From Euryodendron excelsum (taxonomy: Eukaryota; Streptophyta; Magnoliopsida; Ericales; Pentaphylacaceae), in the NCBI GenBank assembly GCA_033060915.1, contig CM065387.1:44223501-44287500 (forward strand): a stretch of DNA of 64,000 nt, read 5' to 3'. A model generated the notes under the pieces. It was not told the DNA's origin. It did no database searches and was given only the letters and a program-made list of their open reading frames with translations. A program made the position numbers and the translations under genes. Positions 37,314 to 49,257 of this stretch are shown here, one piece after another (position 1 is the stretch's first letter; every line of letters starts with the position of its first letter).

Positions 37314-39063
37314 TGACTCGCCTCCGTAATGCGGTATTCCTACAAAATAGAGTTAGCACCCCGCAAGAGTACGGGGGTCGCGATGAAGTATAAACCGGTA
37401 ATCCGGTATCGTTCTCTCCCAATGGACCTAGCCAAATATAGGCTCTAGCACTCAACTCACACTAACCTAACCTAGGATTGATTTGCAATTATGTGGGGAA
37501 TTAGATTTAAAATAAAAAGGAAAATAAAAGGACCGAAAATATTTTGGGTTTTGATGATGGTTTTGAATTACTAACCTATTGTAATGAAAATAAAAACAAT
37601 TAACACTAGACAATTAAAGTAAAGCAAAAGGAAAATAGAATTAAAGCAATTAAAGGAAAATTGAGCTCAAATGATCCAATCACTCAATTTCATCCAAGGT
37701 TTCCAATGGGGTTTATAACTCAAATCAAACACAACATTTAAGTGTGTTTGATTTGGAAGATTTAACTTTGAAAACCGATAATTCTCAAGCAATTGAAATT
37801 AGATACATGTTCAATGGGGAATCAAAGGTTAATACCATCGATTCAACTTAGTCAATACCAAATTTGTGGTTTGTGCATTGATTAGTCAAACATAGTCAAC
37901 AACCTAGGTTTTCTAAGGCGTCTTTAATCAATTGTTGGAAATGAATTTCTAGCAATTGTGGAGTATTTTTCTAGTCAAGAGTCCTAAATTAATACCATTG
38001 ATTTGGGTGATAAAAATCTCCAAATTTAGTCCATAATCTAAGTTTTCTAAAATTCCACATCTAATTAGTAGAAATTTCAATTCTAGGAAAATATGGCAAT
38101 TAATTCATGAGACACCTCCATTGAATTCCTTGGATTATTTGGGTGATTTTCACATTCAAACCCAATTTAAATTACTAGCTACTTGAATACATCATAAAAG
38201 CTTGTAAAAATGAAAAGAGAAGCATAAAAAGATTTAAATCTAAAATTAACTACAATAATAGGACTGTTTGGTTACAAGAAAAATGAGAGAAAATGCAAGA
38301 AAGTGCAAGAAAGTGAAAGAAAATATAATACAATGAAGAAAATTACAAGTTTCTACATTATACTACAATTACAAAGCTAAATCTAAGCTAAAAATGAAGA
38401 AAAATGAAAAAATCTAACCTTGGAGAGCTTCTCCCACCACCACTTGCTCAAAAAAAAAACCCTAACTACTCAAAAACCATATAAAAAAAACCCTACAAAA
38501 CGCAACTTTCGAACGCAAAAAACACAATCTGGATGAACAGTAACCGTCCGAATACCGTCCGGTCGATCCGTTCGACGCCCATTTGAAGTCCGTTCGGATA
38601 GTACTGTTCACCGTTCGGACGGGTACTGTTTATGAACAGTAACCGTCCGAACGGTGAACAGTACCCGTTCAGATGGCTACTATTCACACTGTTCAGCTGC
38701 AAAAATTGTGAAGTCTTATTTGACCACCTTAGAGCTTGATTCAGCCGATGCACATTAGACTCAAAGTTGTAGGACTTGAAGTCTTCTTTCCAATGACGCA
38801 AAAATCAGCTCAATCGGATATCGGAGCAAAAAATTATAGCCAGAATAGCAAGACAGGTCTGAATTTTCACGAACAAATTATTCGCCTTGAACCTGCTTTG
38901 ATTATTCTTGCTTTCTTTTTGCCTTTATTAGCTTATATAACCTACAAAACACATATAAAACATACTCAAACAAATATCTAACTAAAATAAGATAATTAAT
39001 TACCATATAAGTCTAACAAAGTACAAATTAAGGGCTTATGATTACACTTTTAGGGTGTAATCA
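37314..39063 (-). repeat. 5' LTR of LARD-1
   Basis: It has the same termini and landmarks as 32091-33839, with only scattered single-base differences seen by eye. It is preceded on the left by the primer-binding site. Confidence 0.9.
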
Positions 39064-40835
39064 ACAATCAACTTAATTAAAGGCTTACCACACACAAATA
39101 AATAATTAAATTTGAACATATTTTGAAGCTTATTAATTTATTAAACTCAACTTAAATTCAACTTTTTGATCAAACAAGTTCACATCATCGCATTTGGTTT
39201 TGTTTTAAAAACTCTCTGTGTTTTGAAGAGCAAAAAAAATAAATATTGATAAAGAAATTTGTTTGGCAGACTATTTTCCATGAACTGTTTTTTCATTCAA
39301 ACATGATAGTGATATGAAAATGATGGTTTGTTTTTAATAAAATTTTATTGTTTTTCTTTTCGCAGAGATGAAAAATGGAAACATAAAACAAAAACAAAAA
39401 TATTGAAAGCAGTTCCACGCTAGAACCTTACAAGCGTACGTAGCATTAGTCTATTTACCTACTGGTATGGATACAATACAAACAATACAATTTTTGTGTT
39501 TCATAAATAAGTCATTGGCAAAAATATGTAGCGTTAATCATCTATTTCTATGTCTATACTATTATAAAACAAACTCTTTTGGCAAAGCCTCTACTTTGGT
39601 GAAGTTTTTTTTTGTTGACAAAAATAACCCACAGCAGGAAGTTTGCAGAGTTCACATTTAATACATGCAAGAATAATTATGTAATGCTCACAATTAAACT
39701 GTTTGTTTAAATTCTATAACCACTCACAACTAAATTAGTGGTAGAGGGAGTGATTGGGCATAAGGTTGTAGCACATGCGTGCCACCCTTTTAGTATTAGC
39801 TAATACCTACCACATGCCATATTAAGAAGAAAATCAAGATTACGCCATGTGATAGCTAATCTTTAAAGATTGCCTTTCCTTTAACTGGTGAATGATAAAA
39901 TTAAAATTCCAAACTCTTATACTAGTAATTTTCAACAAAACTAAACTTTGTTCTAGTCATCTACCACGCTCTAAAATGTGAAGGTAGTATTCCAAAATTT
40001 TACACTTTTGTAGAATAGTAATTGAGGCATTGAATGGGCTTAAATCTTAATTTTGGCATTGAACAGGTTGCGAATACCTGAACTGGGACATCCAATTGAA
40101 AGGAATATAAGCCACATTTGTTTTGTCCGTATGGGACAAGGAATTCCAGTACAATTAGTCTCAGAATTAAAAAATTTCAGAGAATAATTTTGTAGTTTAG
40201 CCTCTTATCCCGAATCCCGGATACTTATCCCACCTTCCACCGTGTGGGATAATCCATTGTCCACGAAATAAATAAAAAAAAATCTCACCGAATTGCTTAT
40301 TCCAACCTCCTTTAGCACAATCAAACTAGAAAAAAAGTTGGACACGGTATTAGTAGACGACTCCGACAGCCTAATCCGGGACACAAGAACAAGGACAACA
40401 AGACTGAACCTGATACCTGTAGCCATCTTTCCGGCCATAATATACGTGGTAGAGCGAACTTCACCAAGTAAGTGGGAAAATACAAATCCACTAAGCCAAA
40501 CATGCCAAAAAACCAGCAAGATATACCCACAAGCCTTGCCCCGCTCGGGCACGGCCGAGCAACCACAGGCAACAAAGACTTGTTGGAGCATGCCAAGCGG
40601 GTTAAAAAAAAAAAAAAAAAAAAGGGCTTCACGCCCATAGTTGCAAGAGTCCGTGGTCGGGAACGGCCGAGCAAATAAAAGCTGTAGGGATAAACCCCAA
40701 TTCCTACAAAAACCTCTTTCACATAATGATGTAAAAGCACTCAAATTCCATCGAACAAGCACTAAAATGCAAAAATAACTTCACCACATTGTTCAAAACA
40801 TATCAAAATATCGATTTCCACCCATTGTACTGACT

Positions 40836-40966
40836 CAATCTCGACTGTTGATTAAAATTTGGTCGATCTGATCAAAATTTGAGCGCATGTAGCATATGCT
40901 TTATCACCGGGAAGTTTCATCCAAACTTTGTCTTGATAATTGAGCCAACTAGAAAAGTTTCGAGAG
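40836..40966. mobile_element. Fragment of the 4.8-kb LTR-like family
   Basis: TCTCGACTGTTGATT…GGTCGATCTGATCAAAATTTG…CATGTAGCATA…CTTTGTCT matches 16285-16480 inside the insertion at 13238-18056, with substitutions. Flanking sequence shows no duplication I can identify. Confidence 0.65.
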
Positions 40967-41231
40967 AAGGAAACATGCAAATCCTTAAACCAACCAAATG
41001 CTATATATGGCAATAAGTAACAAGAACTATCGGATTATTCGGATATGAGCACATGTATGGCAAGGGCATTTTAGGAATCCTATTAAATTGTTAAAAGGAT
41101 TTGAAACAGAAGAAAGAATCCATGCATGTGGTTGCTTCGAATTTCGTAAGTACGCAAAGAAAGAAGACGACCGTTAACGTGAAAAAGCAAACATCCCCAC
41201 CAACTCGCCCCCTTTTTCTCTGGTGTTAATG

Positions 41232-41262
<31 letters not shown>

Positions 41263-41389
41263 CAGTAGATGTGGCACTTTTAATTGCTTAAAGCCCAAGA
41301 ATTGGAAGTCTTAAATCGCTGCTACGGCCGTCATTTCCTTGTAAACCTGATTTTTCTTTATCTGTTATTTGGTTGAATTACCAAAACAT

Positions 41390-41474
41390 CCTTCATGTGT
41401 ATTAGATACCCTCCTCCTCCTCCTCCTCCTCCTCCTCCTCCTCTTCTCCTTCTTCTTCTTCTTCTTCTTCTTAA
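41390..41474. repeat. (CTC)n/(TTC)n compound microsatellite
   Basis: About 11 CTC units are followed by TTC units. A shorter TTC tract is at the paralogous position 56099-56122. A (TA)n run is at 41233-41255. Confidence 0.9.
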
Positions 41475-41630
41475 TATATTGTTATATGTATATATCATTA
41501 TTATTACTACTACTACTATTAATATTAACTATTGTACTCTTAGGAAATGTGCATAATCATTTTTGCCACTCAAATATCAAAAAAATAAACGACAAAAGAC
41601 TATAATTTACGGAGGGCCTATTATGGTTTA

Positions 41631-42163
41631 GGGTTAATTACAACACGTTCCATGAACTATAACTCAATATCACCATTCCCTTTAAATTTTAAAATATAAT
41701 AAATTGACCCCCTAATCTACTAATTGGTATTAACCAACCCCTCTTGTTAGCAATTCATTACGAAAATATAGAAAAAAAGTTATTTGACTTGTATATATTA
41801 ACAAAAATATAGTTTTATATACAAATTAATTTTCTCTTGTTATGACAATTGTCTAATGATTAAAATATCTCTTGAAATAACATGTAAATAAAGGGGCAAA
41901 ATAAAAAGTATTTCAGTCATTAGACATTTATTACAAAAAGGAGAATCTAATTTTGTAGGTATAAAATGAACTTTTGTAAGTATGTGCAAGTTACATGATA
42001 ATTTTTCATCTACTCATATTGCTAACAGAACGAGTTAATTGATACACATTAGTGATTTAAGGGGTCAATTGGTTACGTTTTATAGTTTAGAAAAGTATAA
42101 TAATACTGAATTGTAGTTTAGACAGTGTGCTTGTAATTAACACAATGTGCTTGTAATTAACCC
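41631..42163. mobile_element. MITE with GGGTTAATTACAA terminal inverted repeats
   Basis: The left end is GGGTTAATTACAACACGTTCC and the right end is TGTGCTTGTAATTAACCC. Flanks TATGGTTTA (41622-41630) and TTTGATTTA (after removing the CACTA element, from 46671) match at 7 of 9 bases. This suggests a 9-bp duplication of Mutator type. No coding capacity is seen. Confidence 0.6.
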
Positions 42164-43042
42164 TTTCACTACTAAAAATTGTAGTATTTGCGACGGCGTA
42201 ATGCCGTCGCAAAAGCCTCTTATGCCGTCGTAAATATTTAATTACGTCGGTTGTGCGACGGCATTTTCGGCGACAAATTTACGAGCGTCGCAAATATTAT
42301 TTGCAACAGCCAAGCGACGGCATGGGCCACCTTTTGCGACGGCATAATCCCATCACAAATACTAGTCGCCTAGGTTATAGTATTTGCGGCCGCTGCAATG
42401 CCGACGTTAATAGGCTATTAGCGACGGATTAATGCCGTTGCAAATAATTATTCACTATCATCATTAGCAACAATTGAACCTATGGCAAATATCTTTAGCG
42501 ATAGCAACATAACCGTCGCAAAAGGCCAACACATTTGCATCAAGACACATTTAGGCACTTTTAGCGACAGTTATGTAAACTTCGCTAATACTTTTTTTAA
42601 AAGAAATTTCATATTTAATTAGTGAATAATTTTGTAGTTTTTTTTTTCACCTGTTAAAATGTACAATTAACATTATACAAATGACAAAATTAAAACATTT
42701 ATTCAAATCCAAATATTTATAAATTGCGTGACAAAGTAAACTAACACATATTTTAAACATTGTCTCCAAACAAACATTATCTCACATTAAAATTCATAAA
42801 ATAAAAAATATATATATAAGTCTTCGTAAAATAACATTACAAATCCATAATTCATAGATCAAAAGGGAGTTTTAAGTCTATCGCAAAATATGTCGACTTA
42901 CAAACACCATAGATCGATGTATTCCTTGCGAATAACCTGAAAAAAAAAATATAAATATTAGATAAAATAATGAATATATCAGAGACAATGAATAAATATG
43001 CATATAAATAAATAGGCTTATTGAAAGAAAAATTCAGGATTC

Positions 43043-43896
43043 TAGTATTCAAACGGCTTGGAAGACATTGGTTTTCTTAAAAAGTCTTAAGTGAAAAAAC
43101 GTGACAACTCTCACCCCGAGAGTCCAGCGACCGTGCCGTTTATTTCCACATATCACTTATGCCTAAATCTTCATACGTGTCAAATTTGACGGATTCCCAC
43201 TGTTTCGGAATTTTAGTACCCAAATGGCTCGGAAAAAATATTTTTTTTAAAGGTTCAGTGAAAAAATGTGAAAACTCTCAACTCGGAAGTTCGGCGACTG
43301 GGCCATTTATTCCCACACGTCACTTGTGCTTAAACCTTCTTACGTGTCAAGTTTGATGGACTCTCAAGGCCGTTTCAAGAATTTAGTACCAAAACGGCTA
43401 GAAAAACAATTTTTTCTTAAAGGTTAAGTAAAAAAAACTTGACAACTCTCACCTCGGGAGTCCGACGACTGTGCCGTTTGTTCTCACACATCACTCGTGC
43501 CTAAACCTTCCTATGTGTCAAGTTTGATGAACTCCCGAAGCTGTTTCGGCATTTTAGTACCCAAATGGCTAAAAAAAATGTTTTTTTATAAAGGTTAAGT
43601 GAAAAAACGTAACAACTCTCAACCCGGAAGTCCGACAACCGTGCCGTTTATTTTCACACGTCACTCGTGCCTAAACCTTCTTACGTGTCAAGTTTGATGG
43701 ACTTCCGAGACTGTTTCGAGATTTTAGTACCCAATCAGCTCGAAAAATAATGTTTTTTTTTAAAGGTTAAGTAAAAAAACTTGACAACTCTCACCCCAGG
43801 AATCTGGCGATTGTGCCGTTTGTTCCCACACTTCACTCGTGTCTAAACCTTCCTACGTGTCAAGTTTGATGAACTCCCGATGTTATTTCGGGATTT
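43043..43896. repeat. Five tandem units of about 171 bp inside the CACTA element
   Basis: The landmark TTTTAGTACCCAAA(T/C)GGCT recurs at 43043, 43214, 43384, 43555, 43725 and (partial sixth) 43897. Spacings are 171, 170, 171, 170 and 172. Each unit also has GTGACAACTCTCACC, GTGCCGTTTATT, CACACGTCACTCGTGCCTAA and ACGTGTCAAGTTTGATGG. Confidence 0.9.
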
Positions 43897-45096
43897 TAGT
43901 ACCCAAACGGCTCAGAAAAAATAACTAAAAGTATATACACCCTTCAGAAAATTCAACTAAGTTGCTACAAGCCTACAACACTTAATTAAATTAAATCTTC
44001 GATGCACAACACAACAGAAATTAGCAGGCAAAGGTAGACTTATCACCTTCAATTCTGATATTTGTTGCTCCCGTTTTGCAAAAGTTACAATAAATGTAGC
44101 TTCTTTTTTCTCTATTTTCTCGAGCTGATCAGAATAAAGGAGGACAAAATCTTGCATGATTTATGCTAATTGCTTATGCAGCCAAAGAAGAGCACAAAAT
44201 TAAATGGGTAACAAGACACCTGAAAAAAAAAATTGCCAAATTTAATGGAGTTAGATAATTTAGTTAATTGAAAAGATGATGAAAAAACAACTTATGGACT
44301 TCCAAATGCAAAAAAATTGGAGAATTTCACATGGTGCTCACTGCCAACGTTATCTTTGTTATACACAAGGGAATGTAAGAACTTAAGACATGATCAGGGC
44401 CCTAACTGCCTAGCTGTTTTAGTTCTTGCAGCTTTCACAGCATGCCCCACCTCCATTGGTCTCTTGTGTTTAACTGAACCTGAGACAATTTAACAAATTC
44501 ACATTGTGAATGAGTACTGGGGACCAACACTAGGTACGATCCTTATGTCCTTAAATTGCATTACCATTTCTTAAAACCAGATTACTACAAGCAAAGAAAG
44601 ACTCAAAGCAAGGTAGGAAATACTTCCAACAACCTAACATTTTCTTTATTGTACTTTCTATGTCTCTTAGTAGGAACTTTTTTTTGTACATTGAGAAAAC
44701 ATGTTGGCTTAAACTTTGGTATGCTAATATTGTAAGAACCTAACAAATCCAAAGCTAAAAGTTCAACCTATGAACTACTTTTCTAACTCGGAGAAAAAGG
44801 AAAATTACCGTCCTAAATCAGAATTAGGGAAGATGGCATTTGTAAGACCCTAAATAGTCATCTTCATGACATGGCTACCACTCAATTCCTTCTTGAGCAA
44901 TACAAAGCTTTAGAACTTAAAAAGAGAAAATTGTTCAAGATTAGTTTTATCCACACAAAATGGAGATAAATAGAATCAATGTAGTAGCCAAAATAAGGAA
45001 AACCAACTTTAGACTAAAAAATGAATAAGATAACAAACAATGATCTGGCATGCACAAAACTACTCCAATATTTGCAACTACTTAAACCAGTAAATA

Positions 45097-45372
45097 TTAA
45101 CTTGTAAAAATGCCCTCATAGTCACATATTTTGGTTCTCCCATTTATATTCGTGACCCATAAATTTGAAGAATAGAACCTCAACCACATTTCAGATGCAA
45201 ACTCATTTGCATGAATAGTTCCACATGTCGTCATCTGAAAAGTCTTCTTTCCATCTTCATGATTTATTCCACTAAAATGGCCCTGAACAAGTGCTAAAAT
45301 GTGTGAATCAGGTGGCATATTAAATTGAGGGCAATTTGTGACATATCTTATACATCGTGGTGGACAACACAA
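45097..45372 (-). other. Open segment inside the CACTA element, possible captured exon
   Basis: A 91-codon frame without low complexity (…DSHILALVQGHFSGINHE, KTFQMTTCGTIHANEFASEM, LRFYSSNLWVTN) ends soon after an AAG/TTAATATT border. A second possible coding piece on the same strand lies at about 45835-45710 (SEQSDTVLRLIAEDMQEME, VNKMILRGCTLRDP). I do not recognise the family. CACTA elements are known to capture host gene pieces, and the GA-rich, GC-richer stretch at 46090-46270 may be part of such a captured 5' end. A chance open frame is also possible. Confidence 0.35.
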
Positions 45373-46673
45373 TTATCACAAAACGTAAAGTCATAAAATT
45401 AGAGCACATGACCATATAAAAAAACCACCAAGATACTTCTGACCTACATTTTTCTATAACTCTTTCCTTAAACTCCATTTATTTCAATTAAACATAGTTT
45501 CCCGAAAAAAATTTCTGATAAGATTAATTTCTTCTTTTAGACTTCATTCACCAAAGTGTTTTGTTAGAAAGTTCAGGAAAACTATGATGTCTGTACAAGT
45601 AGCTTTGAAAACTTGTCATGAGAAGAATACACCCAGCCTCAATAGACAATTATGGGACTCAAGGCACCCAACTAGACCAATTAGCTGAGCTCCATTAGAC
45701 ACTTTTGACAAAACACCTTTTATCTCTTGGGTCCCGTAAAGTGCAACCTCTAAGAATCATCTTGTTTACCTCCATTTCCTGCATATCCTCAGCAATCAAC
45801 CTGAGTACTGTATCACTCTGTTCGCTTGTCAAGACAATGGAGTAGACAAAAAAAAAACCACTCATAGCGAGCCTTGAATCTAATGTTCTGTCCTATTTTA
45901 GACCCAATAGTCATACATAACTGTACTTTTGAAATGTTCTACACATACATACATATATATAAACTCACCCAAGCCAGTATATCATATCAAACATTAGCAC
46001 TTCAATTTTCCACATATTCGCAGCAACAAACAAAGCACAAGGGCTTACTATGTAGTAGATCGAACCATGATTACTCAAGAATATGGTTGAAGAGAGATCG
46101 AGAGAGAGAGAGACGAGCAAAGAGACAGAGAGACGAAGAGGCAGAGAGAGAGAGACAGGGAGGGAGCTTACCTGCTGGCTACTGGCATTGGGTCGAACCG
46201 ACGGCGAGAGGCGGCAGTACGTGGAGGCGGCAGCAGACAGTGGCGATGAAGAGTGAGGCGGATCGAGAGAGAGGGAGCCTAGGCTAATTTGGGGCCGAGA
46301 GAGGGAAAATTGTGTGAAATAGGGAAGGGGGAAATAAATTTTGGTAACTGAAACGACGTCGTTTAGTCAAGTGAATGAAACGACGCCGTTTCAATAAAGT
46401 CTCAAATCATTTTCTTAGCCAAACAACAGCGTATAAGGGATTATTTGAGTCGGGACTCAGCCGTTGCAAAAAGGATGCGACGCATTTACATACACGAAAG
46501 ATGCCGTTTTCCTTTACTTTTAGCGACAGCTTTATCTGCCGTCGCAAAAAAATGTGTCCCAAAAACATTATTCCTGTCAGCATTCTTGCCGTCGGAAATG
46601 ACAGTTTTTTGCAACGGCAAAAGGGCCAGTTGCAAATACTCCGTCGCAAAAAGACTCTTATCTTGTAGTGTTT

Positions 46674-48550
46674 GATTTATTGGATTTAATATATTATTAC
46701 TCGAAGAATTCCGAATCAAGAAATAGATAACATTAATTTGTGTAAGCCTATACTGCGATGTCCCATCAAGGAGTCAGTGATCTGTGCTTGCACTTGAAGG
46801 CTTGCAAATGGATACATTCAACTCGTGCTGGTGAATATTCTACGAGGGTTCTAGAAATGCATTAATAAAATTTTGAAATCATTTATTTGAAATATATGTG
46901 TTGAAAACTTGGATACACAGAACCACTGGAAAGTGTAGAAGATGAATACGGAGCTGTTTTCTTACCTAATCAATCATTTTCGATATCATAGTCGTCTCAT
47001 GACTTCAGGTCCTGATTTGTGATGGGCTTCCTTCGGTACCAAGTAGCAGAATTTCATTCATAAATTAGGTTATATTGCTTCAAATTTCCGCCATTAGCAT
47101 TAAATGCAAAGATTTTGGTTCATAACTAATTATCCAACAGATATCGTATGACAATAGTTCATGATATCCCTCATGCAATTGTAAGAGTTAGAGAATAATT
47201 CGTTCATCTTAAATGCACTAACAGGCTTCCGATTCAGCTGCCTCCATTAGATTTTGAAAGGAAAAAAAAACAATATTTTTTTATTTGACCCATTTAAAAA
47301 TGGACTTGGCTTAATGCAGGTGAGTTGCCGAGGAGGCTCGAAACTCAGTCAAATACTTGATGAACTTCATCAAACACTGCATAAGACTTGTTTAAGTTTT
47401 AGGAAGACTTGGACAGGCTTTTAATTCAAGCCCAAATCTTGATTGTTTTGAACCAACTCGGTGAGTTCATTTAGTTAAAATCAAAACATGTATATTATAA
47501 TTTTGTATTAGTTGTCTAAATTTCATAACGTAGAATTCCTGTTTTGTTTTGAAACTTGAACCTTGGGACTGTTATTCGTTACTTTTGTTTCCTTCTAAAA
47601 GAAAAATTGAAATTGCATATATTCTTTTGTGATGTTGTAACTATTGTTGATATATGTATCTTCCAATTACTTGTCTTTTATAAAAGAATTTGTGTTTAAT
47701 TCTTGGATATATATTTTTTTCTAATTGCTATTAATATATTTTTTCCTCCTCACTATCTTGTTTAGTTCTTCGGTTAAATGTTGTTTTATCTTGAAATTTA
47801 TGAACATTTATTTGTAATTTATTTTCATACCGTTATGGAAAAATATTTTAAGAAAAGAACACTTGACAGATTAATTTGGACGGTGACGCGTAAAAAACAT
47901 TTGATATCAATATATAAAGTTTTAAATATTATCATATTCTTTGTATTTTTTGAAATTTATCGTCTTACTTATAAACAATTATTTAATAATATTTTTTGCA
48001 TCCACTAGAAAAAATTTTGGGCCCGCCACTAATCATCGTGATGAAATACCATTTACAAATAAGGTCAACGCAAGGGTAGTTCGATGATCATGGTTGCGGC
48101 GGAATTCTCTGTTCAATGATTAAGAGTTTTATGATAGACTTGATTAATTTATGTAATGGCCATGTGAAGCACTGTTTTAGTTGGTAGTTTGATCATAACC
48201 GCAGAATTCTAATCCCATGTGAGCATTTTCCTCCTTGATAAGGGGAATGAAAATGTAGACTTTGGTTTTCATTACGGAATGTACCTATAGAAGTTTAATT
48301 AAGAAAATGTATGGTACGATGGTTAGGTATCCGTAACAAAAGGTATACGGATTAGGTTAACCATTTTCTATTTGATTTCCATGATTGCTTGTAGGAAACC
48401 TTTTTCTGAAGAGAGTTTGGAGGAAACCTTGCAGTTCCATTGTACAGCTTCTTTTTTTTTTTTCAACTCACATGCACGTTGAATTATCAATCATATTCTA
48501 TTTAGTTTTTTTTTTTTTTTTTGTGCAGTTCCATTGTACAGCTCTTATTG
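46674..48550. repeat. Duplicated PG upstream region, right part
   Basis: Blocks such as AGAATTCCGAATCAAG, CAAGGAGTCAGTGATCTGTGCTTG, CAGAACCACTGGAAAGT…GAAGATG and CCGTAACAAAAGGTATACGGATTAGG recur in order at 56228-57200. They lie downstream of the CACTA insertion. No gene is recognised in either copy. Confidence 0.7.
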
Positions 48551-49257
48551 TTTATTTATTTGTTTGTTTGGAAAAGTTAAGATTTATAAAATTACTCAAA
48601 TAAGAGGAAAAAAGAGCTTCCTAACCTCAACAATAGAACAACAGAGAACACTTAAGCACCCTCATGAAACAGAGAAAAAAAAAAAAGAAAGGAAAAAAGA
48701 AAAGAGAAGGAAAGCAACTTAAACGCTTACAAACGCCAAAATTTGGGGATTAAGGCTCAATTCGCACATTCTTTGCACACCTACTGATATGCATGAAACA
48801 ACAATTGTTTTTTTTTCAGGGAGAAAAATACTTTTACTATTTATAAACATATCTCTCTCTCTCTCTCGCATGTGAATAAAGTATGGTATTTCTGTTAACA
48901 ACTTCTAGCCTAAATTAATCCTATATCTTGGTTCTCTGTATTCTATACAAAACAAAGCTGTTTTTTTTGTTTAGAAGATGCAAAGTCCGCATTCAAGAGT
49001 CAAGGATGCACATTGCCCTTGTTCAGCCTTTCAGGGCTTCCTTGTTTCAGGCAGTTTTTTTTTTTTTTTTTTGCTGAAGTTGCATCTGATTTATTTAACC
49101 TACACAGTTCCTATATATATGCATATATATTACCTGCACAGGATATTCAAAGACAAACTATTTGAGCAATGAAACTAATACTGCTTGCTGATGTAATGCG
49201 TTGTGGTTGTTAAATACATGATGGCAATTTTCATTTACATAAAGATTCATTTAAGAG
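48551..49257. other. AT-rich intergenic sequence, no gene seen
   Basis: The region contains homopurine/homopyrimidine stretches (48670-48715), a short (CT)n near 48852-48866 and T runs. Reading frames here are short and without domains. Confidence 0.4.

Larger units (their letters stand above)
32091..39063 (-). mobile_element. LARD-1: complete two-LTR non-autonomous retroelement (about 7.0 kb)
   Basis: Two LTRs of 1749 and 1750 bp, nearly identical by eye, flank a 3474-bp internal region. Orientation is minus: PBS at 37291-37308 beside the right LTR and a purine-rich tract beside the left LTR. Flanks are ATAAT (32086-32090) and ACAAT (39064-39068), a 5-bp duplication with one mismatch. The internal region has no protease, RT, RNase H or integrase motif. 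It has one conserved decayed frame (36862-35687). High LTR similarity points to a recent insertion compared with LARD-2. Confidence 0.85.
39064..41630. repeat. Duplicated PG upstream region, left part
   Basis: Segments such as AAGAAAATCAAGATTAC…GATAGCTAATCTTTA (39824-39870) and TAGATGTGGCAC…CCTGATTTTTCTTT (41267-41358) recur in order at 55268-55315 and 55610-55712. In the PG2 unit these lie upstream of the gene. No gene is seen. The stretch 40030-40830 has no counterpart in the other copy and may be an insertion of unknown type with a poly(A) run at 40604-40622. Confidence 0.65.
42167..46670. mobile_element. CACTA (En/Spm-type) element, non-autonomous, 4.5 kb
   Basis: The element begins CACTACTAAAAATTGTAG and ends CTCTTATCTTGTAGTG, with inverted CACTA termini. 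Target duplications are TTT at 42164-42166 and 46671-46673. Subterminal GCGACGGC/GCCGTCGC motifs fill 42185-42600 and 46450-46650. Between them lie a 171-bp tandem repeat array, AT-rich sequence and gene-like segments. No TNP2-type transposase frame is seen. A short coiled-coil-like frame at 44157-43957 (LEKIEKKEATFIVTFAKREQQISELK) could be a remnant of the second CACTA protein, but this is weak. Confidence 0.85.

Noticed and set aside
40205..40762. 185-codon minus-strand frame with a Phe run
   Set aside because: It contains a poly(A)/poly(T) tract and no recognisable motif. Overlapping frames on both strands are equally long.
43043..43896. Centromeric satellite or CRISPR-like array
   Set aside because: There are only five units within defined CACTA ends and no unique spacers, so it is an internal transposon repeat.
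46374..46719. Several overlapping short frames at the right end of the CACTA element
   Set aside because: They are translations of subterminal GCGACGGC-type repeats.
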